Positions 25,147-34,319 of a stretch of 64,000 nt of DNA are shown here, piece by piece. This stretch comes from JAPPKS01 sp963667895 (lineage in GTDB: Bacteria; Poribacteria; WGA-4E; PCPOR2b). The notes beneath the pieces are model-generated. The model saw only the letters and a list, made by a program, of their open reading frames with translations, did no database searches and had not been told where the DNA came from. Location: NCBI GenBank assembly GCA_965223985.1, contig OZ245030.1:4154001-4218000 (forward strand). Direction: 5' to 3'. The position numbers and the translations under genes were made by a program. How positions within the stretch are numbered: position 1 is the stretch's first letter; every line of letters starts with the position of its first letter.

Positions 25147-27372
25147 ATGAAGAAAGCGATGTTTTTCAAGTTTAACCTATTATTCGTCTTCGCTCTATGT
25201 TTACCGCACAGCTTCGCCCAAGATTCTCCGCAATTGGGGCTGCCAGAGGGTGCTAAAGTGCGCCTCGGGAAAGGTAGGATAAGTGAAATACAGTATTCAC
25301 CCGATGGCACTCGACTAGCAGTCGCCAGCAGTATCGGCATTTGGCTTTACGATACGGCGACCCATCAAGAGGTCGGCCTGCTCACCGGGCATACGAGCAG
25401 GGTCTGGAGCGTTGCGTTCAGTCCCGATGGCAGCACCATCGTTAGTGGAGGTCTGGACGGTACCATCCGGCTGTGGGACGCCAATACGGAAGAACAGCTG
25501 CATACGCTCACCTTGAATAAATCTGGGGTCTATAGCGTTGCGTTCAGTCCCGACGGCAACACCATCGCTAGTGGGAATGGAAACGCAACCATCCGCCTGT
25601 GGGACGCCGATACGGGAGAACACCTGCATACGCTCACAGGGCATAAAGGTGTGGTCCGTAGCGTTGCGTTCAGTCCTGATGGCAGCACCATCGCAAGTGG
25701 GGGTCATGACGATACCATCCGTTTGTGGGACGCCCATACCGGAGATCACCTGCGAACGCTCACCGGGCATACAGATTCGGTCAAAAGCGTTGCGTTCAGC
25801 CCCGATGGCAACACCATCGCAAGTGGGAGTGTGGACGATACCATCCGGCTGTGGGACGCCCGTAGGCGAAGGCACCTGCGAACGCTCAAGGAGCATACGG
25901 ATTCCGTCTGGAGCATTGTGTTTAGTGCCGATGGTGGGACCATGGCAAGTGGGAGTTGGGATGCTACTATCCGGCTGTGGGACGCCCATACGGGAAAACT
26001 TCTACGAACACTCGACGGGCATACGGATTCGGTCAAAAGCGTTGCGTTTAGTCCCGATGGCGACACAATCACTAGTGGGAGTGTGGACGCAACCATCCGC
26101 CAGTGGGACACCGATACTGGAGAACACCTGCGCACGCTCAAAGGGCATATGGATTCGGTCAAAAGCGTTGCGTTCAGCCCCGATGGACGCACAATCGCTA
26201 GTGGGGGGCATGACGCCACCATCCGTCTATGGGACGCCGATACCGGAAAACACCTGCTGACCCTGATCGGGCATACGAGCGTGGTCGATAGCGTTGCGTT
26301 CAGTCCCGATGGACGCACAATCGCTAGTGGGAGTTGGGACCGTACCATCCGCCTGTGGAACGCCGATACCGGGGAACTCCTGCTTACCCTCACCGGGCAT
26401 GCGGGGCCGGTCTATAGTGTTGCGTTCAGTCCCGATGGACGCACAATCGCAAGTGGGAGTTTTGACGGTACCATCCGTCTGTGGAACGCCCTTAAGGGAA
26501 GACTTCAGGGAAGGTTCACCGGGCATTTGGGTCCAGTGGCAAGCGTTGCATTCAGTCCCGATGGACGCACAATCGCTGGTGGGAGTTGGGACTTTTCCAT
26601 CCGTCTGTGGAACGCCGATACGGGAAAACACCTGCGAACGCTCAACGGGCCTATGCCCGCGGTTGATAGCGTTGCGTTCAGTCCTGACAGCAACACCATC
26701 GCTAGTGGGGGTGGGGATACTATCCGATTGTGGGATACCAACACGGGAGAACTTCTGCAAACGCTCACAGGGCATACGGGGCCAGTGGCAAGTGTTGCGT
26801 TCAGTCCCGATGGACGCACCATCGCAAGTAGTGCGAGCTGGGACGATACCATTCGTTTGTGGAACGCCGATACGGGAGAACTCCTACAAACGCTCACAGG
26901 GCATACGCTTGCAGTCCGGGGAGGGACGTCTGGGGTCTATAGCATTGCCTTCAGTCGCGATTGCAGCACTCTCGCCAGTGGGAGTCCTGACGGCACCGTG
27001 TTGCTGTGGGATTTTGCTTGTACCACTGATCTAATGGTGGAACCGTTGGCAAGATACACCACGACGTTGGGAAACATCAAACGCACGGCGTTGCTGCAAA
27101 ATTATCCGAACCCGTTCAATCCTGAAACCTGGATACCGTATCAGTTGGCAAACGATGCAGTTGTAACCTTGGACATCTATGACCAGAGCGGTCATATTGT
27201 CCGCACCCTCGACATTGGACATCAAAAATCGGGAGTCTACCGAGACAAAGCTAGCGCAGCGTATTGGGATGGCTTCAATCAAATTGGAGAACCCGTCACG
27301 AGCGGCGCCTATTTCTATCAATTTAGGGCGGGCGATTACACCGCGTTACGGCGGATGGTGATCGTCAAGTAG
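25147..27372 (+). CDS. Secreted WD40 beta-propeller protein with C-terminal sorting-type domain (second copy)
   Basis: 741 residues with signal peptide ending near SFAQ and GGAGG before the ATG. Fourteen WD40 units (first degenerate), enough for two seven-bladed propellers. The C-terminal module (NYPNPFNPETWIPYQL, GEPVTSGAYFYQF, RRMVIVK) is almost the same as in the copy at 21559, and the N-terminal 70 residues are closely related, so the two genes arose by duplication and then changed in repeat number. One unit has a short insertion (AVRGGTSGVYS). Extracellular location and partner binding are inferred. Long open frames on the other strand and frames are by-products of the repeat. Confidence 0.88.
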   Translation: MKKAMFFKFNLLFVFALCLPHSFAQDSPQLGLPEGAKVRLGKGRISEIQYSPDGTRLAVASSIGIWLYDTATHQEVGLLTGHTSRVWSVAFSPDGSTIVSGGLDGTIRLWDANTEEQLHTLTLNKSGVYSVAFSPDGNTIASGNGNATIRLWDADTGEHLHTLTGHKGVVRSVAFSPDGSTIASGGHDDTIRLWDAHTGDHLRTLTGHTDSVKSVAFSPDGNTIASGSVDDTIRLWDARRRRHLRTLKEHTDSVWSIVFSADGGTMASGSWDATIRLWDAHTGKLLRTLDGHTDSVKSVAFSPDGDTITSGSVDATIRQWDTDTGEHLRTLKGHMDSVKSVAFSPDGRTIASGGHDATIRLWDADTGKHLLTLIGHTSVVDSVAFSPDGRTIASGSWDRTIRLWNADTGELLLTLTGHAGPVYSVAFSPDGRTIASGSFDGTIRLWNALKGRLQGRFTGHLGPVASVAFSPDGRTIAGGSWDFSIRLWNADTGKHLRTLNGPMPAVDSVAFSPDSNTIASGGGDTIRLWDTNTGELLQTLTGHTGPVASVAFSPDGRTIASSASWDDTIRLWNADTGELLQTLTGHTLAVRGGTSGVYSIAFSRDCSTLASGSPDGTVLLWDFACTTDLMVEPLARYTTTLGNIKRTALLQNYPNPFNPETWIPYQLANDAVVTLDIYDQSGHIVRTLDIGHQKSGVYRDKASAAYWDGFNQIGEPVTSGAYFYQFRAGDYTALRRMVIVK

Positions 27373-27504
27373 CACGGCAAAGTTGGAGTGAAAAACCGAG
27401 TGACTCCAGAAAACTAGTTTCTGAAGGTGCTGCGAGCGAGATGAACCGTTCAACCGGACATACACACCTAAGACTTGCACGATGAAAGAAAGGAGAGAGT
27501 ATCA

Positions 27505-28881
27505 ATGATCGCATTGAAACGATACACCTGGAAATCGGGGATTGCTTTGATGGTGTTGACAATCTGGATCGGGCTTGAAGGAATCGCAGCGTTCTCCGAA
27601 GCGCAAGTGCAGCCTCCCCGCCGGAAACGGCGAATCATGATTAACCCAAAAAAAGAGTCGAAAGCGGAGGCAACAGAGGTTAACGTTGGAAATAGCCTTG
27701 TCGGCATCGCGCGTCGCGCTAGCGGTCAATGTAAGGATAAGATGGTTGATTTCGTCTTTGTCATCGAACGCGGCGAAAAGATGAAAAAGTCAATTGAGAA
27801 GATTGAAAAACAGCTTGACAATGTGGTGCATGTGTTCGAGGCGTCGGGGGTGGACTACCAGTTAGCGCCGATCTGGTTTCAAAATCAGGGCGGTCCAAAA
27901 TTCGAGGGTAGTCCATTCAGGAACGACCTAAGTACGATTCAAGAGGGTTTTGACGCCCAATTTCGGCGCGACCATGCCACCGGATATGGACTTGAGGCGA
28001 TAATGTGGGGGGTTAGGGAGTTGGACTTCAGATCCGATGCCCGCAAGCACATGATTGTCGTCACAAATTCGCAGTTGCGAACCGCATGGCAGGCGACGAA
28101 TGGCAAACAACAGCTTGTGAATCAGATTATTGAGCGCTGCCAGCAGGATGAGATTCACATCAACGTTATTGGGGTAAATGAAACGGCGCAGCTACAACTA
28201 GCGGAGGAAACCGGTGGCAGGTGGTACCCCGTCGACGAATACCAGGAGCGACGAACGCCATTCTCTATGATAGATAAGAGGATACTCAAAATTGACGGGA
28301 TATTCGAACGCATTGGCGAACACATCGTTGGTGCGGTAAAGCCATCTGCAGATATCGTCTTCGTCTTCGATTCCAGCTGGAGTATGGAAGGCAAAGTCGA
28401 TGAGATTTCTACAGGTGTTAATAGAATGGTGGCTATCCTTGATGGGGAAGGACTCGACTATCGATTTGGAATCATCCGTTTTTGGGCGCTGGCAGGCGGG
28501 GGTGGCAGCACAATTGTAGTGACAAAACCTCCGTTGGATGCAGAGCAAGTCAAGAAGGTATTCCGGCTTCCCAAGCACGGCGATGAACACCTGCTCGACG
28601 CAATTATGGAAGGCGTACCCAAACTCCAAACGCCTGAGAATCGCCAGCTTGTCCTTATTATCGTAACTGATGAATCGACCAGCCTTCGCCGAGAGAAGGG
28701 ATATACATCTGGAGGAGCGATTGGCGTTTGCCGCCAAGCCGGTGCAATTGTTTACGTCATCGGCGGTATCGTACATCCGAGGCGTAGCGAGAGGGATGTC
28801 TTTCAGCTCCGTGTAGCCGAAGTGACAAGAGGGGAACACTATGCTATGCCTGGTGCTAAGCTTGCTGACGAACGGTGGTAA
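27505..28881 (+). CDS. Secreted protein with two von Willebrand factor A-like domains
   Basis: 458 residues from the ATG at 27505 (AAAGGAG upstream; an in-frame TTG at 27475 is rejected). Signal peptide about 1-32. Domain 1 (about 70-250) begins MVDFVFVIERGEKMKKS, which has lost the metal-binding DxSxS; domain 2 (about 280-458) begins ADIVFVFDSSWSMEGK with an intact DxSxS MIDAS and a later IIVTDEST. The pairing of an inactive and an active VWA domain suggests protein binding at the surface. It follows the second WD40 gene by 132 bases, in the same direction, and precedes the two-component genes. Confidence 0.8.
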   Translation: MIALKRYTWKSGIALMVLTIWIGLEGIAAFSEAQVQPPRRKRRIMINPKKESKAEATEVNVGNSLVGIARRASGQCKDKMVDFVFVIERGEKMKKSIEKIEKQLDNVVHVFEASGVDYQLAPIWFQNQGGPKFEGSPFRNDLSTIQEGFDAQFRRDHATGYGLEAIMWGVRELDFRSDARKHMIVVTNSQLRTAWQATNGKQQLVNQIIERCQQDEIHINVIGVNETAQLQLAEETGGRWYPVDEYQERRTPFSMIDKRILKIDGIFERIGEHIVGAVKPSADIVFVFDSSWSMEGKVDEISTGVNRMVAILDGEGLDYRFGIIRFWALAGGGGSTIVVTKPPLDAEQVKKVFRLPKHGDEHLLDAIMEGVPKLQTPENRQLVLIIVTDESTSLRREKGYTSGGAIGVCRQAGAIVYVIGGIVHPRRSERDVFQLRVAEVTRGEHYAMPGAKLADERW

Positions 28882-29005
28882 TGTAAAACACCAAGCGTTG
28901 ATTGGGCTTGACACCTGCAATAAACTCAGGACCGCTTAAGTATGTCGTGAAGCTGTCGATAATCATCACTCGGCATCAATCATGCCGGCGGAGACACAGT
29001 TGGAA

Positions 29006-29227
29006 TCATGAGAAGATACAGACGGACGTGCGTCCATTGCAAATGCACCAAATGAACCTGCGATCCTCCGAGAGGATGAGCGTTATGAGGACCAGAGCAA
29101 TCCAAATGGAATTCGAGATGAATCCTAGGAAAGGCGTGATGACTTCGAAAGCGAAAAACAGGGCGAGCCCGATGGGTAACCACTGACGCCCGAAAATTAG
29201 ACCTCCTAAAGGCAAAGCGATTGCCAA
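29006..29227 (-). pseudogene. Hydrophobic ORF, possible remnant of a membrane protein
   Basis: The minus strand reads two clear membrane segments (LAIALPLGGLIFGRQWLPIGLALFF and WIALVLITLIL) with no good ribosome binding site. It lies in the 509-base gap between the VWA gene and the kinase, where nothing else is recognisable apart from repeated GTGGTCAG-like words. It may be a fragment of a once longer permease-like gene, or chance. Confidence 0.25.
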
Positions 29228-29390
29228 GAAGACATTAATTGAGAACCGGTGTCTAGTAGCCCGCGGTTAGGCGCTAGTGTTTTCTGACCACGAGTAACAG
29301 GCGACTGACCACTGCTTTCAAGACTAATTGACATTCACGAAGAATCGTGTTATTCTTTCAAGAATTTATTCGGCAAATACCGGGGGAGAA

Positions 29391-31028
29391 ATGAAAGACG
29401 AAGATAAGTCGCAAGCACAACTCATTTGTGAATTGCGGCAGATACGCCAGCAAACGGCGAGATTAGAGCGCGAAAGAGCTCAATACAAGCAGATGGCGGA
29501 GACAGGCCCGTATTACAATACCCCGGAGATGTTTGCTTCAGTAGACGCAGTAACGGAGAGGGTCCTCCACTGCAATGAAGCATTAAGCACGAAGTTGGGT
29601 TACGCCGAAGGAGAGCTTGTCGGTCATCGAATTTCCAAGATATATCATCCAGACTGTCTCGATGACGCGAAGAGGGAATTCTCTACTCTTGTGAGGAACG
29701 GCGAAATACGTGATGTGGAACTGGCACTTCGGAAAAAAGATGGAGACAAAATTGATGTGAATTTGAGTGCCTCAACCGTCCGTGATGAAAGAGGAGATCC
29801 CCTCTATAGTCGGTTCATTTGGCGCGATGTCACGCGGTATAAAGAGACGGAAATTAAACTTCTCCAGAGCGACCAACGCTTTCACCAGTTGGCGGACAGT
29901 ATCCGTGAGGCGTTCTGGCTGATGTCGCTCGAAGGGGACGAGTTCGTCTACCTCAGTCCGGGATACGATGAGATATGGGGCAGATCTCGATACGACCTCA
30001 TCGCAGAACCGATGTCGTGGGCGAAGAGCATTTATCCGGATGACCTGGAGCAGGTTTTAGTCAATTTTGAAAGACAGAAGCGTGGCGAGTTTGTAGAGTA
30101 TGAGTTCCGTATCGTCCGACCGGACGGCGAAATCCGCTGGATTCAAGCGCGCGCCTTTCCCGTCAAAGATGAGGGAGGTAATCCCTTCCGCGTCGCAGGA
30201 TTCGCACTAGATATCACGCAACGTAAGCGTGCCGAAGAACTGTCTGAGATGCAGCAGCAGCAGTTGATTCAAGCGGATAGGATGACCTCATTAGGGATTC
30301 TAACCGCCGGCGTCGCGCACGAGATTAACAACCCGAACAATTTTATCATGCTCAACGGAGAAATCCTTGATAAGGCTTGGAACGATGTTATGCCGGTCCT
30401 AGATAGATATTACGCAGAGAATGGGGAATTCACCTGTGCGGGCATGCCCTATACACAGGCGCGACGTGAAATCGGAAACCTGACCGCGGGAATCGCTGAT
30501 GGAGCGTCGCGGATCCAGAGGATAGTCAGCGCGCTCGGCGATTTCGCGCCCGATGAAGGCGAGAATTTAAATCAAGCGGTAGATTGCAACGCTGTGGTCG
30601 ACTCCGCCATCGTCATTGTTAAAAATCTAATTGTGACATCGACCGACAATTTTTCTAATCAGTTGGAACGAAATCTACCAAAAGTTACGGGTAATCCACA
30701 GCAGCTGGAACAGGTGTTGATTAACTTAATCGCTAATTCTTGCCAAGCGCTGCCAGACCCAAGCAGAAGCGTCGTGATTTCAACCTGCAAAAGCCTAAAG
30801 CACGTATTGATAGAAGTTCGTGATGAGGGAGAAGGGATTCCGACCGCCAACTTACAACGCATCATGGACGCCTTTTACACCACGAAGCGTGACACCGGCG
30901 GCACCGGTTTGGGGCTGTCCGTCTCATACAATATCGTCAAGAATCATGGAGGCGATTTGACCTTCACCTCAGAACTTGGCAAGGGGACGACAGCGACAGT
31001 CAGGCTGCCTGCCGCCCTCGGAGAGTGA
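29391..31028 (+). CDS. Soluble PAS-PAS sensor histidine kinase (NtrB-like)
   Basis: 545 residues with no membrane segment, so it senses a cytoplasmic signal. A short coiled coil (1-40) is followed by two PAS domains (about 46-150 and 165-280, the second with a PAC-like FRVAGFALDITQRK), then HisKA with the phospho-acceptor His at about residue 310 (AGVAHEINNPNNF), and an HATPase domain with N box (QVLINLIANSCQAL), G1 box (DEGEGIP) and G2 box (GTGLGLSV). ATG at 29391 follows GGGGGAG; an upstream TTG at 29328 is less likely. The partner regulator starts 3 bases after the stop, so they form one operon. Confidence 0.9.
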   Translation: MKDEDKSQAQLICELRQIRQQTARLERERAQYKQMAETGPYYNTPEMFASVDAVTERVLHCNEALSTKLGYAEGELVGHRISKIYHPDCLDDAKREFSTLVRNGEIRDVELALRKKDGDKIDVNLSASTVRDERGDPLYSRFIWRDVTRYKETEIKLLQSDQRFHQLADSIREAFWLMSLEGDEFVYLSPGYDEIWGRSRYDLIAEPMSWAKSIYPDDLEQVLVNFERQKRGEFVEYEFRIVRPDGEIRWIQARAFPVKDEGGNPFRVAGFALDITQRKRAEELSEMQQQQLIQADRMTSLGILTAGVAHEINNPNNFIMLNGEILDKAWNDVMPVLDRYYAENGEFTCAGMPYTQARREIGNLTAGIADGASRIQRIVSALGDFAPDEGENLNQAVDCNAVVDSAIVIVKNLIVTSTDNFSNQLERNLPKVTGNPQQLEQVLINLIANSCQALPDPSRSVVISTCKSLKHVLIEVRDEGEGIPTANLQRIMDAFYTTKRDTGGTGLGLSVSYNIVKNHGGDLTFTSELGKGTTATVRLPAALGE

Positions 31029-31031
31029 CCG

Positions 31032-32471
31032 ATGAATCCAATTCAGTTTCCTACCCGTCCAATTCTACTGGTGGACGACGAAGAACAGTTTCTGTACAGT
31101 GCGAGTCTCGCTTTGAGGGCAGAGGGCATTAATCATGTTGTCCAATGCCAAGACAGCCGCGAAGTCATGCCGATTCTGTCGAAAGGGGATTTCTCGGTTG
31201 TGCTGCTGGATATGCTGATGCCGGACTTGTCGGGGCGGGACCTGCTTCCATTGATTCTTGCGGACTTCCCAGAGCTTCCCGTAACGGTCGTCACAGCATT
31301 AAACAGAGTTGACATGGCGGTAGGGTGTATGCGAGATGGGGCATTCGACTACCTCGTGAAACCGGTGGACAGCGCCCGCCTCGCGTCGACGGTTCGGCGC
31401 GGAATAGAAATTAGCGACTTGCGGCGCCAAAATCGCCAGCTCAAAGACCGTCTGCTCTCCGACACCTTGGAACATCCTGAAGCGTTTTCTGATATTATTA
31501 CTCAGGACCGCACGATGTATTCCATTTTCCAGTATGTCGAGACAATCGCTCGAACCGCCCTGCCAGTGATGATTACGGGCGAAACCGGGGTAGGCAAGGA
31601 GATGATTGCGGCGGCAATCCACAGGTTGAGCCGGCGGGAGGGTGCATTTGTTCCGGTCAATGTAGCAGGACTCGACGACCAACTATTCTCGGACACGCTA
31701 TTCGGTCACAGAAAAGGGGCGTTCACCGGCGCAGATTCGTCCCGCAAGGGGTTGATTGAACAGGCGTCAAATGGCACTCTGTTCCTTGACGAAATCGGGG
31801 ACCTGCACGTGGAATCTCAAGTCAAGCTTCTGCGCCGCTTGCAGGAGGGGAAATACTACCCGCTTGGCGAAGATATCCCGAAGTCTAGTAACGCTAGAAC
31901 TGTTGTTGCGACCAATCGAGACATACAGTTCCTGAGAGAGTCCGAAACTTTTCGCAATGACCTCTACTTCCGCCTGCAAACCCATCATATTCACCTGCCG
32001 CCGCTTCGTGATCGAGCAGGTGATATCCCACTATTAGTTGCCCACTTTCTCGAAAGTGCTGCCGAGATACTGGATCAGGAGATACCTACCCCTCCACCGG
32101 AACTCTTTACGTTACTTAGAACATACCACTTCCCGGGGAACGTCAGAGAGCTTGAGGGGATGGTCCTAGATGCCGTCAGTCAGCACAAAGGGGGTATACT
32201 CCCCACAACATCTTTTCGGCAAAAGATAAGCGAACAATCCACTATTCCCCACGAGGACACGACGGTAAAAACAAGCGCAGTTACGTTTGCGAAGGGATTG
32301 TCGGTACTACCTATACTCCCCGATATGAAGGAAGCAGAACAACTTATGATTGCTGAAGCCCTCAAACGCGCGAATGGAAACCAGACGATTGCAGCCCAAC
32401 TCTTGGGGATGTCAAGATATGCGCTGCACAAGCGTCTAAGCCGCGCCCGAGCATCATCGGACGATGAGTAA
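31032..32471 (+). CDS. Sigma-54-dependent response regulator (NtrC/AtoC family)
   Basis: 479 residues. Receiver domain 1-125 with phospho-acceptor Asp at residue 60 (VVLLDMLMPD) and acidic pocket VDDEE. AAA+ domain about 155-390 with Walker A GETGVGKE (183-190), the sigma-54 contact loop GAFTGA (229-234), Walker B GTLFLDEIGD and arginine-finger region FRNDLYFRLQ. C-terminal Fis-type helix-turn-helix NQTIAAQLLGMSRYALHKRL. All parts needed to activate sigma-54 polymerase are present. It lies directly upstream of the third copy of the palindrome/sigma-54 module, which makes it the obvious candidate to bind those palindromes. Confidence 0.92.
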   Translation: MNPIQFPTRPILLVDDEEQFLYSASLALRAEGINHVVQCQDSREVMPILSKGDFSVVLLDMLMPDLSGRDLLPLILADFPELPVTVVTALNRVDMAVGCMRDGAFDYLVKPVDSARLASTVRRGIEISDLRRQNRQLKDRLLSDTLEHPEAFSDIITQDRTMYSIFQYVETIARTALPVMITGETGVGKEMIAAAIHRLSRREGAFVPVNVAGLDDQLFSDTLFGHRKGAFTGADSSRKGLIEQASNGTLFLDEIGDLHVESQVKLLRRLQEGKYYPLGEDIPKSSNARTVVATNRDIQFLRESETFRNDLYFRLQTHHIHLPPLRDRAGDIPLLVAHFLESAAEILDQEIPTPPPELFTLLRTYHFPGNVRELEGMVLDAVSQHKGGILPTTSFRQKISEQSTIPHEDTTVKTSAVTFAKGLSVLPILPDMKEAEQLMIAEALKRANGNQTIAAQLLGMSRYALHKRLSRARASSDDE

Positions 32472-32547
32472 AACGGGGGTTGCCTTTTCCCAACCTTGCT
32501 TTCTACGATATATTCCTACCGCTTTGCCTTCCCCACCTGAAAAGGGT

Positions 32548-32660
32548 GTGACATTTGTCACTTTTGTAGACATTTGTCACACATTGCTCAAACCCTTGTC
32601 TGGCAAGGCTTCACGCGCTTCTTAGCCCCAATTTTCCCGAATTCTGTCAACAAACGTCAC
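32548..32660 (+). promoter_or_regulatory. Three enhancer-like palindromes (UAS), copy 3, with changed arms
   Basis: GTGACATTTGTCAC (32548-32561), TAGACATTTGTCAC (32567-32580) and TGTCAACAAACGTCAC (32645-32660). The first keeps a perfect 6-2-6 inverted repeat although both arms differ from GACACA/TGTGTC in copies 1 and 2. Paired change of both arms is strong evidence of binding by a dimeric protein. Confidence 0.6.
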
Positions 32661-32787
32661 ACCCCTTTCCATACCCCATCAAAGCGCTCCCTGCCCAGAC
32701 CGAAAAAACATTAAACTGCCCGTATCCCTTGATACATAAGGATTTCCGAGTCCAAACAGAACCTGAATTGTAGGAAATTATTGGTAT

Positions 32788-32803
32788 TGGCACATAACTT
32801 GCT
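32788..32803 (+). promoter_or_regulatory. Sigma-54 (RpoN) promoter, copy 3
   Basis: TGGCAC-ATAAC-TTGCT, identical to copy 1 and a full consensus match. It lies 97 bases before the ATG at 32900. Confidence 0.75.
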
Positions 32804-32899
32804 TATTACCATAGACAGTACCTCAAGATGCTGGACGGTCTGCAAACGATGCCTCAGTTTATACTGCCTAACCTTAAACCACATAAGGAGGAACTAACA

Positions 32900-33670
32900 A
32901 TGTTACGCATGAAAGCAACATTGCTGGTGATTCTAAATTTGTGTATTGTGAATTTGGCTATTGGTCACCCCGGAACTGGTTACGGAATAAGTCGTACAGC
33001 CACAGTAGGTTGGGAACCTTCACCTACAGGGCAAGGTCCTGGTACTGTCTACGCTGACACTTCCTTGAGTTTCCATTATGGTACGCATAACGAAGGTGAT
33101 GCCCATGCAGATGGTGGACACACCTTTGAAGGACTACAACATCGTGGAATTTTCAAGTTGAACGGAGCAGTAAAGGCTGCTGAATATTGGTTGGACACAA
33201 AATCTGACGACGCAGATCCACCTAGCACCGAGTTTGTTTTTGACCATCCTCGACTAGAAAGATCCGCGGAACAGTGCTTTGATGTCTTTGCTAAATCAGC
33301 AGGCTATTTTCGCTGGGGAACTAAAATCTACAATGAAACCCGAACTTCGATTTCGGATCGGGATAATTTGCCTGTCTTCCTCTGTAATTTGAATAATGCA
33401 CAAGGGCTAGATTTTCCTTGGGTAAATGAGGAAGTTTACGATGAACTAAGGCAAATCGTTGTAGAGCATCAGCTAACCGATCCAGATGTTACAGGAGCAG
33501 TCAACATGAATGGGCTTATTCACGTTATTCGTAATAATGTCGTTGAACGGGAACTAAATCCTATAGACGGCATTGAATCGAATATCATTCAGATAGTGTC
33601 CCAAGCACCATCACCATATCATGGACGTAAAAGATTGCTAACTGTAACTTGGGCATCACTCAAGAAGTAA
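32900..33670 (+). CDS. Secreted protein of unknown function, first gene of sigma-54 cassette B
   Basis: 256 residues from ATG 32900 (AAGGAGG upstream; the longer open frame to 32828 is leader). Signal peptide about 1-25, ending NLAIG. The mature part is rich in His, Gly and Tyr at first (FHYGTHNEGDAHADGGHTFEG), later more globular, with two cysteines (EQCFDVF and FLCNLNN), and ends RKRLLTVTWASLKK, like the small protein at 18393. No known domain recognised. Two lipoprotein genes follow in the same direction, ending at a terminator. Confidence 0.75.
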   Translation: MLRMKATLLVILNLCIVNLAIGHPGTGYGISRTATVGWEPSPTGQGPGTVYADTSLSFHYGTHNEGDAHADGGHTFEGLQHRGIFKLNGAVKAAEYWLDTKSDDADPPSTEFVFDHPRLERSAEQCFDVFAKSAGYFRWGTKIYNETRTSISDRDNLPVFLCNLNNAQGLDFPWVNEEVYDELRQIVVEHQLTDPDVTGAVNMNGLIHVIRNNVVERELNPIDGIESNIIQIVSQAPSPYHGRKRLLTVTWASLKK

Positions 33671-33733
33671 AGTATCAATGGGGAGGGTGGAACTACTTCG
33701 CCTTCCTCTCTAATTATCGAGAGGAGTAAAATA

Positions 33734-34264
33734 ATGAGATGCCTTAGCTTGACCTTACTAGTATTGGTAGCGTGTAGTGATTCCGAACCTCCGACAAGTC
33801 GTAGCGTTCCATCTTACTTGGCTAAACCAGTTTACGAACCTCCTTTGATAGAATACAAAATACCTAAAGGCATACCCATTGAATTAGCTACGCCTTATGC
33901 TGATTTTCAAGAGCTTTTAACAGAGAAGCGTTGGCAATTTTTTCTAATGCAAGTTAAAACGTTTTGTGATGGATATATGACTCCCAGCTTGCTTGAATTA
34001 CGAATACGCTTATGGTTTCCGGAATTACATAATGACAATCGTAACGCGTTAGTTTATACTAGGCTGCCTAAATATAATCGTTCACTTGATGGTCGCAAGG
34101 CAGCTATTTTTGCTTTAGCTAATAGAGGTGATAAGCAAATAGGGGCAGATGATATTGCTAATGATGTAAGATTATCAAAAGCAAATTTGATGCTTAGTGG
34201 ACCTGAAGCGTGGTATAATGAGCATATCCAAGGACGTATATATGATTGTGTAGAAGGATATTAA
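33734..34264 (+). CDS. Lipoprotein, paralogous to the lipoprotein at 18718
   Basis: 176 residues with lipobox LVACS (Cys at about 14). Residues about 55-125 match the lipoprotein at 18718 by eye, including Y.DF..LLT, FFLMQVKTFC and RLPKY. It is shorter at the C-terminus and lacks the CCPDHYW segment. GAGAGGAG precedes the ATG. Unknown function; the shared pair shows that cassettes A and B derive from one ancestor. Confidence 0.75.
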   Translation: MRCLSLTLLVLVACSDSEPPTSRSVPSYLAKPVYEPPLIEYKIPKGIPIELATPYADFQELLTEKRWQFFLMQVKTFCDGYMTPSLLELRIRLWFPELHNDNRNALVYTRLPKYNRSLDGRKAAIFALANRGDKQIGADDIANDVRLSKANLMLSGPEAWYNEHIQGRIYDCVEGY

Positions 34265-34319
34265 AATGACCAGTAACTTGGTAGCCTTCATACTCTAATT
34301 TGGGAAAGGGGCAATAACA

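Larger units (their letters stand above)
32535..32830 (+). repeat. Sigma-54 regulatory leader module, copy 3 (diverged)
   Basis: Aligns with the downstream 300 bases of copies 1 and 2: palindrome cluster, AAACCCTTGTCTGGC, CTGCCCGTATCCCTTGATACATAAGG, GAGTCCAAACAGA, then the promoter and CATAGACAGTACCTCAAG (like copy 1). The MITE-derived left part is missing. Confidence 0.75.

Noticed and set aside
21800..27000. CRISPR-like regular DNA repeats
   Set aside because: The period is coding WD40 sequence with no spacers; no CRISPR array was seen.
25315..27034. Several antisense and other-frame ORFs of 180-246 codons over both WD40 genes
   Set aside because: The 126-bp repeat keeps all frames open; the proteins are repetitive by-products without start signals.
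28198..28920. Minus-strand ORF of 240 codons
   Set aside because: Lies opposite the VWA gene, Cys/Ser-rich, no ribosome binding site.
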